From Rugamonas rubra (lineage in GTDB: Bacteria > Pseudomonadota > Gammaproteobacteria > Burkholderiales > Burkholderiaceae_D): a stretch of 64,000 bases of DNA. Where the stretch lies: positions 1 through 64,000 of the forward strand of contig NZ_FOTW01000005.1 of NCBI RefSeq assembly GCF_900114705.1, written 5' to 3'. Positions 19,701-27,328 of the stretch are shown one piece after another. Below the pieces are notes generated by a model. It saw nothing but the letters and a program-made list of their open reading frames with translations. It made no database searches and was not told the origin of the DNA. Every line of letters begins with the position of its first letter. Within the stretch, counting starts at the first letter, position 1. The position numbers and the translations under genes are program-made.

Positions 19701-20453
19701 GAACAAGGTGCTGCCGCTGCCGTAGACGCCGGTGTCGGGATACAGCAGCAGATTGTCCAGGTTGGCCAGGTACTGCGGCCAGGTGGTGGCGGCATCGTCG
19801 GCGATCCAGTCCAGCGACAGCGGCCGGCCGGGCGTTTGCAAGGCCTGCGGCAGCGTGTGGGCGGCGCCGAGGATGTCGAACGACGGCGCCGCCTCGGTCA
19901 GGTACGGCCCGGCCGGCGGCGGCGAGGCGGCCAGCAGGCCGTCGCGGTGATACAACAGCAGCGACTTGAGGGCCGGCGCCAACTGGCGGCGGATCAGGTT
20001 TTGCAGCTGCGCCTGCAAGGGCAGCTCGTGCGGTAGGCCCAGCGCCAGCTGGTCCAGTTGGGCCGCCAGCGTGGCGGCGCTGCCGAACAGCTGGCCCAGG
20101 TTCAGGCGCAGGCCGGCCAGGTCGGCGTCGTTGTCGAGCTTGTCGAGGAAGTCGAAGTTGGCCTTGATGTTGGCCTTGTAGTAGCCGACGTCCTGCACCG
20201 ACGCCACCGCCAGTTGCACCGACACGTCGCTGCTGAAGAACGGCTGCCAGTCGCCTGCGTCCAGGTTCTTCTCGTTGAAGAAGCGCAGGTAGGCCGAGTA
20301 GGCGCGGGCGAAGATCATCCGGTGCGCCGGGCCGTGCTGGTCCACCGGCGCGAACTCCGGCGCCAGCGCCGCCAACTGGCGCTGCGCCTGGCTTAGGCCC
20401 TCGCGCACCAGCTTGAGCGGATCGGTGTTGTGCGTGCAGTCGATTTGCGGCAT
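16773..20453 (-). CDS. Baseplate J / gp6-like wedge protein (Afp11-like)
   Basis: 1226 residues. The C-terminal third matches the baseplate J family: R-V-S-E-R-L-R-H-K-D-R-A-I followed by D-Y-E-H-L-V-L-E-A-F-P, then a beta-rich domain (V-T-V-V-T-V-P-N, E-E-V-R-L-D-F-K-V-R-L). The N-terminal region (P-A-H-R-M-I-F-A-R-A-Y-S-A-Y-L-R-F-F) is typical of very large eCIS variants; classic phage J proteins are far shorter. It should dimerise with the Afp12-like protein to form baseplate wedges. It starts 13 bases after the gp25 stop and ends overlapping the next gene. Confidence 0.8.
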   Translation of the reverse strand: MPQIDCTHNTDPLKLVREGLSQAQRQLAALAPEFAPVDQHGPAHRMIFARAYSAYLRFFNEKNLDAGDWQPFFSSDVSVQLAVASVQDVGYYKANIKANFDFLDKLDNDADLAGLRLNLGQLFGSAATLAAQLDQLALGLPHELPLQAQLQNLIRRQLAPALKSLLLYHRDGLLAASPPPAGPYLTEAAPSFDILGAAHTLPQALQTPGRPLSLDWIADDAATTWPQYLANLDNLLLYPDTGVYGSGSTLFSRVNHIATHNLFTSIFERFLKVYARTVGAAAEALEASFTARDTHEPHYGLFLAFLRLYERVRAESNTLTARHLDFYYREVLRLREKGAQPAHAHLLGELAKAVPDHLMAEGTLIKAGKDAKGKDAFFALSRDTVLNQASVAAMQTVYRHDAEPVAGGGHDAGRLYASPVANSLDGLGAPLTPELPSWHPFHNKIFANGALAQIRMPTATLGFAVASHYLLLAEGERSIDLRLTLAGPGPAGELKADALCLLSTAAGWLEKAPDGWHMDGGVLHLSLHLGGAEPAIVAYQEKIHGARFGVQLPVLQVLLRQRPDADYPYARLQDVVLRQCELTVDVSGVKTLSVSNDFGPVDTSKPFQPFGALPAVGSKLLIGAREVFQKRLDSATLQFDWQTKAVAYTTSPAPTFDVDYLVAGQWQLALMAGISLGVDSLPLTAGLNLTVREAPDLSPPEFYGNESRQGYLRLRMGTDLGLALYQAALLAYLRLPPTPTPGPAPAPPVAPVMAALSMDYTASQTIALDSTDAAAFEQRQARFFHVAPFGQAEQHPLLNGAHKTWLLPQFVFHSLDSGIESGGEFYVGVAGLKPPQNLALLMEVVAGTADPQTPKPPQHVLWSYLRRNEWVAFASNEVGDGTAGLLASGIVTLSVPRDANADNTLLAPGMHWIRVAVATKVDAVCRLLMVAAQAMEAQFTDQGNDPAFAATVLPAGSVTKLAAPDAAVKQLSQPFASFGGRGAEASGDFHTRVSERLRHKDRAIALWDYEHLVLEAFPQIYKVKCLNHTQYEPAPGPGGIYRELAPGHVTVVTVPNQQFQNLRDPLRPYTSLDLLLQVEAFLRQRSGCFVQLHVRNPKFEEVRLDFKVRLRDGFDETFYVKQLREEITRFLSPWAFPGGAAPSFGGKVYKSVLINFVEERPYVDYVSDFKLFHDTDAGPGTLDLAMVSGSLAVSILVSVPAARHAIEVLHPLAQAGAAEHCPCEAS

Positions 20454-20466
20454 CCGGGCACCCGCG

Positions 20467-20901
20467 CTATGGCAAGAGGTTCACCGTGGTGGTGAGGTTG
20501 ATGTCGGTGCCTTCCAGTTTGTAGAACGGGAAGACGAAATTGAAGCGCGAGTTGGTGGCCTTGACCATGTACACCACCTCGATCAGGATCAGTCCCTCCA
20601 GCTCCCGGCTGTCGTCCAGCCGCACCGTCTCGATCTCGATGCGCGGCTCGAAGTACAGGATGGCGGTCTGCACCTTGTCGGCCATCAGCGTCTTCATGCG
20701 CGTGTCCAGGCTCTCGAACACCAGCTCGTCGAGGTTGCAGCCGTACTGCGGCAGCATGGTGCGCTCGCCCAGCGCGGTGGTCAGCAGGATCTCCAGGCTG
20801 GAGGCGATGTCGGCCTCGTCCTCCAGCATGTCGACACCGCCGCGCTGGCGCTTGAAGGTGGGCGGGAAGCTCCAGCCACGGCCCAGGTAATCGCGGCGCA
20901 T
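20467..20901 (-). CDS. gp25-like baseplate protein (Afp9-like)
   Basis: 144 residues, the usual length for the GPW/gp25 family. Motifs visible are L-E-D-E-A-D-I-A-S-S-L-E-I-L-L, the T-x-L-G-E-R ring motif (T-T-A-L-G-E-R-T-M) and P-Q-Y-G-C-N-L. In contractile systems gp25 connects the baseplate wedges to the first sheath ring and helps start sheath polymerisation. The start is 2 bases after the PAAR stop, and the stop is 13 bases before the baseplate J gene. Confidence 0.9.
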   Translation of the reverse strand: MRRDYLGRGWSFPPTFKRQRGGVDMLEDEADIASSLEILLTTALGERTMLPQYGCNLDELVFESLDTRMKTLMADKVQTAILYFEPRIEIETVRLDDSRELEGLILIEVVYMVKATNSRFNFVFPFYKLEGTDINLTTTVNLLP

Positions 20902-20903
20902 GC

Positions 20904-21173
20904 TCAGCCTCCGATCAATACGTTGGGCGCGCCGGGGCCGACCACCGCGCCGCCGCCGCCGGTCAGGTCGGCCAGGCGGGCCGCCGGCATGCCGCCGATC
21001 AGCACCGTCATCGAACCCTTGACGATGGCGTCGGCGCCGCAGCTGTCGCCCACGCGCGCCGCCGGCAGGCCGCCGATCAGCACCGTCGGCGCCCCCGGCG
21101 GAATGATGGGCACCGGCGCGCCAAAGGTGGCCGTGCTGACGATCATGTCGCTTACCCGCGCTGCTGGCAGCAT
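20904..21173 (-). CDS. PAAR-domain spike tip protein (Afp10-like)
   Basis: 89 residues made of PAAR repeats: M-L-P-A-A-R-V-S-D, then L-P-A-A-R-V-G-D and M-P-A-A-R-L-A-D, each followed by a V-L-I-G-G strand. PAAR proteins cap the VgrG-like trimer with a sharpened, usually metal-bound tip. It lies directly behind the spike gene and has no C-terminal toxin extension. Confidence 0.92.
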   Translation of the reverse strand: MLPAARVSDMIVSTATFGAPVPIIPPGAPTVLIGGLPAARVGDSCGADAIVKGSMTVLIGGMPAARLADLTGGGGAVVGPGAPNVLIGG

Positions 21174-21192
21174 GCTGCCCTCCCCTGTCCGC

Positions 21193-22959
21193 TCAGTTAA
21201 TCTGCACCATCCCGCCCTGCACCACCACCGTCGCGCTGCCCTTCACCGTGGTGCTGGCGCCGGACACTTCGGCGCTGGACGTGCCGGCCGCCTTGAAGCC
21301 GGCACTGGCCTTCAGCTCGACGTTGACGCCGTCCAGCTTGATGTCCTTGGCCGCCTTCAGCACCAGATCCTTGCTGCTCTCGATCTTGATGCCGCTGTCG
21401 TCCAGCGTGATCTTGTTGCCGTTCTGGTCCTCCAGCACGATGCCCTTGGCGTCCTCCGACAAGGTGACGCGGTTGCCGGCCGGCGTCTCCAGCAGCGCGC
21501 TCTTCTTGTCGTCGTCGAACAGCAGGCGCAGCTTGGCGCGGCTGACGTAGCCCTTCTTGTCGTTCTTGTCGGCGATCGGCTCCGGCGCCGCCTTGGCGCT
21601 GCTGTGGCACATGCCCAGCACCACCGGGTGGCGCGGGTCGCTGTCGAGGAAACCTACCACCACCTCGTCGCCCACCTCGGGACGGAAGAAGGTGCCGCGC
21701 TCCTTGCCGGCGTCCAGGCAGGCGATGCGGCTCCACACGCCGTCGGTCGAGTTGTCGGCGAAGGGCAGGCGCACGGCGATGCGCTCCTCGTGCGCCGGGT
21801 CGCCCTCCAGCGCGCTGACCACGCCGATCTGCAGGCCGCTGACGGCCGGCAGCAGGCCGGACGCCGGCAGCGGCCGCAGATTGGCCGCCGCCACGAACTG
21901 CTGCGCGGCCAGGCCGAACTGCACGTCGGTCTCCCAATTGCCGCCGACGACGCTGTGGCGCACGCCGGACACGTACAGCTTGCCCTCGAAGCGCCGGCCG
22001 ACGCCCTTCAGCTCCATCAGGTCGCCCGGCTTGAGCGCCGCCAGGCCCTGGCAGCGGGCGCGCCCGCGCACCTTGGCCAGGCGCTCGCGCTGCAGCTGGG
22101 CGTCGGCCCAGGCCTGCAACTCGCCCTGCCCCAGCTGGCCGCCGTGGCGCAGCAGCAGGGCTTTGCCGGCCGCCACCTTGGCCAGGTCGGCCGGCTGCAG
22201 GTTGCCGCTGGAACCGGCCTGGCCCTCGCTGGCCTCGGCCACCAGCAGCTTCTGGTCGGCCGCGCTCCAGCTGCTGGCGTGCACCGCCTTGCTCTGGCAG
22301 CGCGCGTCGATCTCCGCGTCCAGCTCGATCAGGCTGGCGCCGAAGGCCACGCTGAGCGCCGCCGCCGCGCTGGTGGCCGGCTTCATCACCTTGAGCTTGC
22401 CGTCGTCGACCAGCACCACCATGCCGTTGGCCTCGGCCCGGCACAGCACGAAGTCCCAATCGGTGGCCTGGTACTGCACCAGCTCCTCCAGCGCCGCGCC
22501 GGTCGACTCGACGTCGTGCTGCAGGCCGAAGGCGCCGACCAGCTGTTCGATGATCTCGCTGTCGGTCTTAGCCTGGAAGTGGCGGGTGGCCGGCTCGGTG
22601 CTCATCTTCACCGCCGCGTCGCGGCAGTCGATCAGCAACTGGCTGGAGTTCTTGCGCACGCGCAGGCTGTGCTTGACGATCACGCCCTTGAACACGGTGT
22701 CGTTCTTGGCCTGGTAGCCCAGCTTGATCTCGATCTGTTTGCCGGGGACGAATTGGTCGGCCTCGCTGGCCTGGAAGGTGGACTGCGCGGCGTCGCCGTC
22801 GCGCAGCTCGATCAGCGCCGTCGGGATGCGGTTCAACTCGCGCCCCACCTCCAGCGCCAGCACATGGAACTGGCCCGACACGTCCTTGCCCTCGACCAGC
22901 ACGGCGAAGGTGCAGACGTCGGCCGAGCTGCTGCCCGGGGTGGCGGCGCCGTCGCTCAT
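21193..22959 (-). CDS. VgrG-like spike protein (Afp8-like)
   Basis: 588 residues from the ATG at 22959; upstream frame belongs to the previous gene. The N-terminal half is the gp27-like region (K-I-E-L/I-K-L-G-Y, T-D-W-D-F-V-L-C-R-A-E-A-N-G-M-V-V); the centre holds the gp5 OB-fold (I-A-V-R-L-P-F-A-D, then G-D-E-V-V-V-G-F-L-D-S-D-P-R-H-P). The C-terminal 120 residues are a beta-helix with repeated short strands (I-T-L-D-D-S-G-I-K-I-E-S-S). It would form the central spike trimer on which PAAR sits. Its start overlaps the stop of the LysM gene by 4 bases. No lysozyme or toxin extension is present. Confidence 0.92.
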   Translation of the reverse strand: MSDGAATPGSSSADVCTFAVLVEGKDVSGQFHVLALEVGRELNRIPTALIELRDGDAAQSTFQASEADQFVPGKQIEIKLGYQAKNDTVFKGVIVKHSLRVRKNSSQLLIDCRDAAVKMSTEPATRHFQAKTDSEIIEQLVGAFGLQHDVESTGAALEELVQYQATDWDFVLCRAEANGMVVLVDDGKLKVMKPATSAAAALSVAFGASLIELDAEIDARCQSKAVHASSWSAADQKLLVAEASEGQAGSSGNLQPADLAKVAAGKALLLRHGGQLGQGELQAWADAQLQRERLAKVRGRARCQGLAALKPGDLMELKGVGRRFEGKLYVSGVRHSVVGGNWETDVQFGLAAQQFVAAANLRPLPASGLLPAVSGLQIGVVSALEGDPAHEERIAVRLPFADNSTDGVWSRIACLDAGKERGTFFRPEVGDEVVVGFLDSDPRHPVVLGMCHSSAKAAPEPIADKNDKKGYVSRAKLRLLFDDDKKSALLETPAGNRVTLSEDAKGIVLEDQNGNKITLDDSGIKIESSKDLVLKAAKDIKLDGVNVELKASAGFKAAGTSSAEVSGASTTVKGSATVVVQGGMVQIN

Positions 22960-23663
22960 GGCGTGCCCCCGGCCTTGCGCAGCGGCGGGAACAGCAGCTG
23001 CTGGCCCGGCACCAGGGCGCGGAAGTCGGCCAGGCCGTTGACGCGGGCCACGTCGAGGTAGTGGCGCGCGTCGCCATACACAGCGAAGCACATCAGCGGC
23101 AGCTTGTCGCCGCCGCGCACGGTGCGGATGTGGGTCAGGTCGGGCGAGCGGCGGTCCTCCTTGGCGATGCGCTTCTGCTCCTCGATGCTGCCCTTGAACT
23201 TGGCGCGCGCCAGGGCGCGGATCGGCTGGCCGTCCGGGTTGAACAGCTTGTAGGTGATGCCCAGCTCGATGGCGCGGCCCTTGAAGATCAGGTTGCCCCA
23301 GATGAGCTTGAGGTGGAAGGGTTCGTGTGAGTCGGGCCGGTACTCGGTGAGCAGCTTGCGGAAGGCGTCGACCTGGTCGAACACGCCGTCTTTGCTCGGC
23401 TTGCCGTCGATGATGCCGGTGCTGTCGAACAGGAACTCGAAACTGAGCTCCTCCGGCATGGTGTAGGCGAACTTTTGCTGCGCCCCGCTGCTGCCCTGGC
23501 CCTGGCCCTCGGCCGTCTTGACCTTGTACTCGAGGGTGTAGGTCTCCGGGTTGATCAGCGCCTCGAAGCGGCCCTTGGCGTCCAGCTTGCCGCCGTTCTC
23601 GGCCGCGCTGGCCGTGTCGAAGGCCAGGATCAGCATCTTCTCGAGTTTGCCCTGGGTGGCCAT
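22956..23663 (-). CDS. CIS tube/baseplate LysM-domain protein (Afp7-like)
   Basis: 235 residues from the ATG at 23663, overlapping the stop of the DUF5908 peptide (TGATG). The N-terminal part (F-E-A-L-I-N-P-E-T-Y-T-L-E-Y) is the marker of the CIS tube protein family. The C-terminus has a LysM-like stretch (Y-G-D-A-R-H-Y-L-D-V-A-R-V-N) ending L-V-P-G-Q-Q-L-L-F-P-P-L. In Afp/PVC this protein sits at the junction of tube initiator and spike. Context between the tube genes and VgrG agrees. Confidence 0.88.
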   Translation of the reverse strand: MATQGKLEKMLILAFDTASAAENGGKLDAKGRFEALINPETYTLEYKVKTAEGQGQGSSGAQQKFAYTMPEELSFEFLFDSTGIIDGKPSKDGVFDQVDAFRKLLTEYRPDSHEPFHLKLIWGNLIFKGRAIELGITYKLFNPDGQPIRALARAKFKGSIEEQKRIAKEDRRSPDLTHIRTVRGGDKLPLMCFAVYGDARHYLDVARVNGLADFRALVPGQQLLFPPLRKAGGTP

Positions 23664-23851
23664 CAACGCTCCATTTTGTTTTGCAGGATGCGCAGCACCT
23701 GCTCGACGCACTCGGCCACCAGGGCCTGCTGCGCCTGTTCGCCGGCGCCGTCGGCCGCGCCGGGCGGCTGGGCGGCCGCGCCGCCGCCCGCGCCGGGGCC
23801 GCCGCCGGTGACGGCGACCTTGATGTGCAGCTCCCTGATCTCTATCGGCAT
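23663..23851 (-). CDS. DUF5908 family small eCIS protein
   Basis: 62 residues starting M-P-I-E-I-R-E-L-H-I-K-V, a conserved beginning for the DUF5908 family found in contractile injection loci between tube and spike genes. The middle is Gly/Ala/Pro-rich and the last 20 residues are an amphipathic helix. The stop overlaps the next start by one base. Its role is unknown; a small adaptor or chaperone is the usual guess. Confidence 0.7.
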   Translation of the reverse strand: MPIEIRELHIKVAVTGGGPGAGGGAAAQPPGAADGAGEQAQQALVAECVEQVLRILQNKMER

Positions 23852-23903
23852 CTCGCTCTTCCCCGGCGCCGCGCGCCATCCCCTGCGTTGCGCCGCGCCG
23901 CCG

Positions 23904-24341
23904 CTACTGGATGGTGAAGTAGCGGTAGGACAGCTCCATACTCTCGATGACCACGCTGTTCTCGCCCGAGTTCAGGTCGCTGATCGACCACTTCTTCGGG
24001 ATCGCCTGGGCGATTTTCCAGCTGCGCAGCGGCTCGCCGTCGGCGTTCATCAAGATCACGTTGACGTCGGTCGGCGCGAACTGGCGCTCGCGGAAGGCGT
24101 CGAAGAACCAGGCGATCACCGCCGAATCGGTCAACATGCCACGCTTGAGCACCAGGTCGGCGTACTTGGTGCGCACCGGCAGCTTGTGGGTGAAGCGGTT
24201 CTCGCCGCCCTCCTTGAACTCCTCCATGTCGTATTCGACGGACAGCCCGGACACGGTCTGGAAACGCGCGTCGTTCTTGTCCTTGCTGACGCCGAATTCG
24301 ACCTTGTAGTAGAAGCTCCACGGCGGGTAGTAGTCGTTCAT
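23904..24341 (-). CDS. Phage tail tube (gp19-like) protein, likely tube initiator
   Basis: 145 residues of the T4 gp19-like tube family: Y-Y-K-V-E-F-G-V near the N-terminus, F-Q-T-V-S-G-L-S-V-E-Y, L-K-R-G-M-L-T-D-S and a C-terminal V-V-I-E-S-M-E-L-S-Y. As the second tube gene, closest to the spike genes, it corresponds to the initiator ring (Afp5-like) that joins tube and baseplate. It starts 13 bases after the main tube gene. Confidence 0.88.
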   Translation of the reverse strand: MNDYYPPWSFYYKVEFGVSKDKNDARFQTVSGLSVEYDMEEFKEGGENRFTHKLPVRTKYADLVLKRGMLTDSAVIAWFFDAFRERQFAPTDVNVILMNADGEPLRSWKIAQAIPKKWSISDLNSGENSVVIESMELSYRYFTIQ

Positions 24342-24354
24342 CGCGGCCGCCGGC

Positions 24355-24792
24355 TCAGATCTTCATCAGCTTCAGACCCTCGTGGGCGATCTCCAGGCTC
24401 TCGATGGCGGTCTCGTTGGCGTCCGACTTGAGGTCCGGCGCGCTGATCTTGACCGGGAAGCAGCGCGTCGCCGACCACGCCGCCACCGGCAGATGCTTCT
24501 CGTTGAGCAGGCGGATGGTGACGTCGCGGCGGCCCTCGGAACGCTCGTTGGCGATGTCGTCGAGCCACTTGTTGTAGTCGAAGTCGCCCTCGAACTTGCC
24601 GCGCTTGAGCGTGATGTTGGCGTTCTTGACCATGCCCGGCATGGCGATCTTGTTGAAGTCCTTGCTGTCGCTGTGGCGGTATTCGATCTTTTCGCGCTCC
24701 ATCACCAGGCCGGTGACCTCGGTGAAGCTGATCTTGGCGCCGCCCCAGTCGACCTGGAAGTGGAAGCGCGGGATGGGATAGTCTTGTGCCAT
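24355..24792 (-). CDS. Phage tail tube (gp19-like) protein, major inner tube
   Basis: 145 residues. The tube signature is clear: F-x-V-D-W-G-G near the start, F-T-E-V-T-G-L, then I-T-L-K-R-G-K-F-E-G-D and C-terminal I-E-S-L-E-I-A-H-E-G-L-K. It follows the sheath gene by 38 bases with a strong AAGGAG ribosome site, as expected for an abundant shaft subunit (Afp1-like). Hexamers of this protein form the lumen through which cargo is loaded. Confidence 0.9.
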   Translation of the reverse strand: MAQDYPIPRFHFQVDWGGAKISFTEVTGLVMEREKIEYRHSDSKDFNKIAMPGMVKNANITLKRGKFEGDFDYNKWLDDIANERSEGRRDVTIRLLNEKHLPVAAWSATRCFPVKISAPDLKSDANETAIESLEIAHEGLKLMKI

Positions 24793-24830
24793 GACCTACT
24801 CCTTGTCGTAAGGTGGAAAAACGCCCCGGC

Positions 24831-26249
24831 TCAGGCCTGCGCCAGCTTGTGCGAGAAGCGCAGGATGATGAACTCGGCCGGCCGCACCGCCGCCAGGCCG
24901 ACCTCGACGATCATGCGGCCCTCCAGCAGATCCTGCGCCGTCATCGTCTTGCCCAGGCCGACCGAGACGAAGAAGGCCTGGTCCGGCTTGGCCCCCTGCA
25001 GCGCGCCCTGGCGCCACTGCACGGTGAGGAAGTTCTCGATCATGGCCTGCACCTTGACCCAGGTGTTGGCGTCGTTCGGCTCGAAGACGAAGCTGCCGCA
25101 GGCCTTGTTGACCGACTCCTCGATGAAGATGAACAGGCGCCGCACATTGACGTAGCGCCACTCGGCGTCGTTGCCGGCCAGGGTGCGCGCGCCCCACACC
25201 AGCGTGCCCTTGCCGGTGAAGGGGCGGATCGCGTTGACCGACTTGCCGGCCACGGCGTCGTCGTTGATGGTCTCCTGGTCGCGGTTGGTGAACTCGATGC
25301 TGGGCTTGACCACCGCCGCCACGCTGACGTTGGCCGGCGCCTTCCAGACGCCGCGGTCGGCGTCGACGGCGGCGTAGATGCCGGCCATGGTCGAGCTGGG
25401 CGGCAAGGTGCATGGCAGGTCGCGGATGGCCGCCTTGGCGCTCTCGTAGATCAGGCTGTTGCCGGTGGCCAGGGTGTTGAGCATGGCGCCGCCCGGCACG
25501 CCGGCGATGAAGTAGCTGACCGCCGTGGTGGTCTCGTCGACGACGAAGTCGAGGATCGTGTCCAGGTTGGGCGCGTAGGCGGCGCCGTACTTGAGGTTGT
25601 TGATGCCGATGCCGCTGTTGCGGAAGGTGTCGACGATGGTCAGGATGTTGGCGTTCGGGTCGCCCGGCGACAAGGCGTCGCCGTGCACGTCCATGATGAC
25701 GAAGCGGTCCTTGAGCAGGTTGCACTGGGCCAGCGCGGCCTCCTCGATCGCCTTGAAGTCGGAGATGCTCAGCGCCTGCGCCTCGGGGACCACGATCAGG
25801 GTCGGCTCGTCGACCTTCTCCAGCGCGGCCAGACCGGCCTGCAGGTCGGCCAGCAGCAGCGCCGAGGGCGTCTTGTACAGGCCCACCGAGACGATGTAGC
25901 AGGGGCCGCCGCCGTTGGCGAAGAACATCTGCACGGCATAGAACATGATGTGCTTGGAGCGGTCGGCCGCCGCCAGCGTGGCGGTGAACTTCTGCCCGGT
26001 CACGTTGCCGGCGCCGTCCTTGACCTCGACGCCGGCCACCTTCATCGCGGTCTCCAGCTGCGGCTTGCCGAAGTGCTGCTCGTACTCGACCATCGAGGTG
26101 ATGCGGAATGGCTTGTTGACGGGCACGTCGACCGAGGTTTCGGTGTAGCCGATAAAGGCCGGGATCGCCGTCTCCACCGCCGAGATGATGGGCGGAAATT
26201 TCGGGATTTCCTCGATATACACGCCGGGAGTCTTGTAGACCTGTGCCAT
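24831..26249 (-). CDS. Contractile tail sheath protein
   Basis: 472 residues. The N-terminus T-P-G-V-Y-I-E-E-I-P-K-F-P-P-I-I and the early P-A-F-I-G-Y-T are diagnostic of phage tail sheath proteins. The C-terminal domain has V-W-G-A-R-T-L, Y-V-N-V-R-R-L-F-I-F-I-E-E-S and the final I-V-E-V-G-L-A-A-V-R-P-A-E-F-I-I. Afp and PVC have several sheath paralogues, but this locus has only one, so a single protein must build the whole sheath. GAGGTG lies 6 bases upstream of the ATG. Confidence 0.95.
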   Translation of the reverse strand: MAQVYKTPGVYIEEIPKFPPIISAVETAIPAFIGYTETSVDVPVNKPFRITSMVEYEQHFGKPQLETAMKVAGVEVKDGAGNVTGQKFTATLAAADRSKHIMFYAVQMFFANGGGPCYIVSVGLYKTPSALLLADLQAGLAALEKVDEPTLIVVPEAQALSISDFKAIEEAALAQCNLLKDRFVIMDVHGDALSPGDPNANILTIVDTFRNSGIGINNLKYGAAYAPNLDTILDFVVDETTTAVSYFIAGVPGGAMLNTLATGNSLIYESAKAAIRDLPCTLPPSSTMAGIYAAVDADRGVWKAPANVSVAAVVKPSIEFTNRDQETINDDAVAGKSVNAIRPFTGKGTLVWGARTLAGNDAEWRYVNVRRLFIFIEESVNKACGSFVFEPNDANTWVKVQAMIENFLTVQWRQGALQGAKPDQAFFVSVGLGKTMTAQDLLEGRMIVEVGLAAVRPAEFIILRFSHKLAQA

Positions 26250-26262
26250 TTCTTCACCTCTT

Positions 26263-26898
26263 TCAGAAAGGAATTGGGCTTATCGGATGAACGTTGGACT
26301 GGGTTTCGACGATAAGTTTTTCTTCGTTTTGCGGCGCCTCGAATTTCAAATCCAGCATGCGCATCAAATACAGCACAAAGGGGTATTGCTTGCCGCCCAG
26401 CGTACCCCACATGTGGTTCACCTCCTCCATGGCCGGCGAATAGAGGTCGAATATCAATTTGAATTGGGCCAGGCGGTCGAGCGGATTGAGCGGCGCGTTG
26501 CTGGTGATCGACGCCGGGGCGACACTGGTTTGCGTGAAGGTATTATTCAATTGGAAGAAGCGTATGGCGCGCGATAACATCAAGGTCGCGCCGGTATAAC
26601 TGGTGTGGGTGGCGACAATAAGAATTTGAAAATTCAAGAACACCGGCGGATTTTCGTACAGGGCCCGTTGATTAACCTCGTCGCGGGTGAAATTGGGCAG
26701 GTTTTTCAGCGATTTCTCTTCCCGGATATTGACGAGCTGCATATTCAACACCTCGCGCGACACCCCGCTGCCGCTGGCGCTGGCCTTGAAGCCCTCGGCG
26801 ATATTGCCCAGCTCGACCATCGGCGTGGCGACCGGGCCGTATGCCAACAAATGCCGGTTCAACTCGTTGACGATAATGGTCAAGGCGTGCGATATCAT
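26263..26898 (-). CDS. DUF4255 protein, eCIS cap/tube terminator (Afp16-like)
   Basis: 211 residues from the ATG at 26898 (AGGA ribosome site). The typical DUF4255 start I-x-x-A-L-x-x-I-V-x-E-L-N is present, then L-G-N-I-A-E-G and L-N-F-Q-I-L-I-V-A-T. Afp16-family proteins end shaft growth and cap the particle. It is the first gene of the operon. Its coding sequence is visibly more AT-rich than the rest of the locus, and the open frame extends to 27000 but without homologous character. Confidence 0.85.
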   Translation of the reverse strand: MISHALTIIVNELNRHLLAYGPVATPMVELGNIAEGFKASASGSGVSREVLNMQLVNIREEKSLKNLPNFTRDEVNQRALYENPPVFLNFQILIVATHTSYTGATLMLSRAIRFFQLNNTFTQTSVAPASITSNAPLNPLDRLAQFKLIFDLYSPAMEEVNHMWGTLGGKQYPFVLYLMRMLDLKFEAPQNEEKLIVETQSNVHPISPIPF

Positions 26899-26960
26899 TG
26901 CAATTCCTATTGGAAGCAGTGAACTCGATCGGGAATATCGGATAGTTTTTATTGGCGAAT

Positions 26961-26987
26961 AAAACCCCCGCCGATTGCCGGCGCGGG
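26961..26987 (-). terminator. Terminator-like hairpin in the eCIS leader (possible attenuator)
   Basis: On the minus strand GCCG and CGGC pair around a GCAAT loop, flanked by CCC/GGG with a two-base bulge, followed by GG-TTTT-A-TT. This is intrinsic-terminator architecture, 62 bases before the first eCIS gene. It may end fpr read-through or attenuate eCIS transcripts starting at 27040-27068. Confidence 0.55.
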
Positions 26988-27039
26988 TCGACCACGGCAA
27001 GCCCGGAAGTAAGCGGACTCAAGCGTTGTCGATGCGACC

Positions 27040-27068
27040 AAGTTACAACGGAATGTTTATCGCGTCAA
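27040..27068 (-). promoter_or_regulatory. Candidate promoter for the eCIS operon
   Basis: On the minus strand TTGACG (27063-27068) and TAACTT (27040-27045) are 17 bases apart, preceded by a run of Ts. The -35 box is strong and the -10 box weak, which would suit an activated or low-level promoter. The predicted leader is about 135 bases. Confidence 0.4.
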
Positions 27069-27279
27069 GAAAAAAACCATGCCAAATGGCGCTTGTTTGC
27101 GCAATACATTTGCCGGCTGTTTCCAACTGCAACGGAGGAGCAATTCAATTTCCAAAAATCCAATTTCTTCGATTTAATTCCAGTTGCGGGAAAGAATAAA
27201 TTGCTAGGGAAAGGATTATTACCGCAACATAAGAGGAATTGCTGTTCCGCTATGTGATGGGGGGATGGGGAGGAATAGA

Positions 27280-27300
27280 CCCGGCGGCGCGGCCGCCGGG
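27280..27300 (-). terminator. GC-rich hairpin after fpr
   Basis: CCCGGCGGC and GCCGCCGGG form a perfect 9-base-pair stem with a GCG loop, 29 bases past the fpr stop. The following minus-strand sequence (TCTATTCC) has only a weak T-tract, so termination may be partial. Confidence 0.5.
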
Positions 27301-27328
27301 CTGGGCATTGCAGTACCGCGCAGGCGGA

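Larger units (their letters stand above)
26899..27328. other. 430-base non-coding region: eCIS leader and fpr 3' region
   Basis: This AT-richer gap lies between fpr and the eCIS operon, both on the minus strand. It holds a candidate eCIS promoter (27040-27068), a terminator-like hairpin (26961-26987) and a GC hairpin after fpr (27280-27300). No convincing open frame or RNA gene was seen in 27070-27279. Confidence 0.6.
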
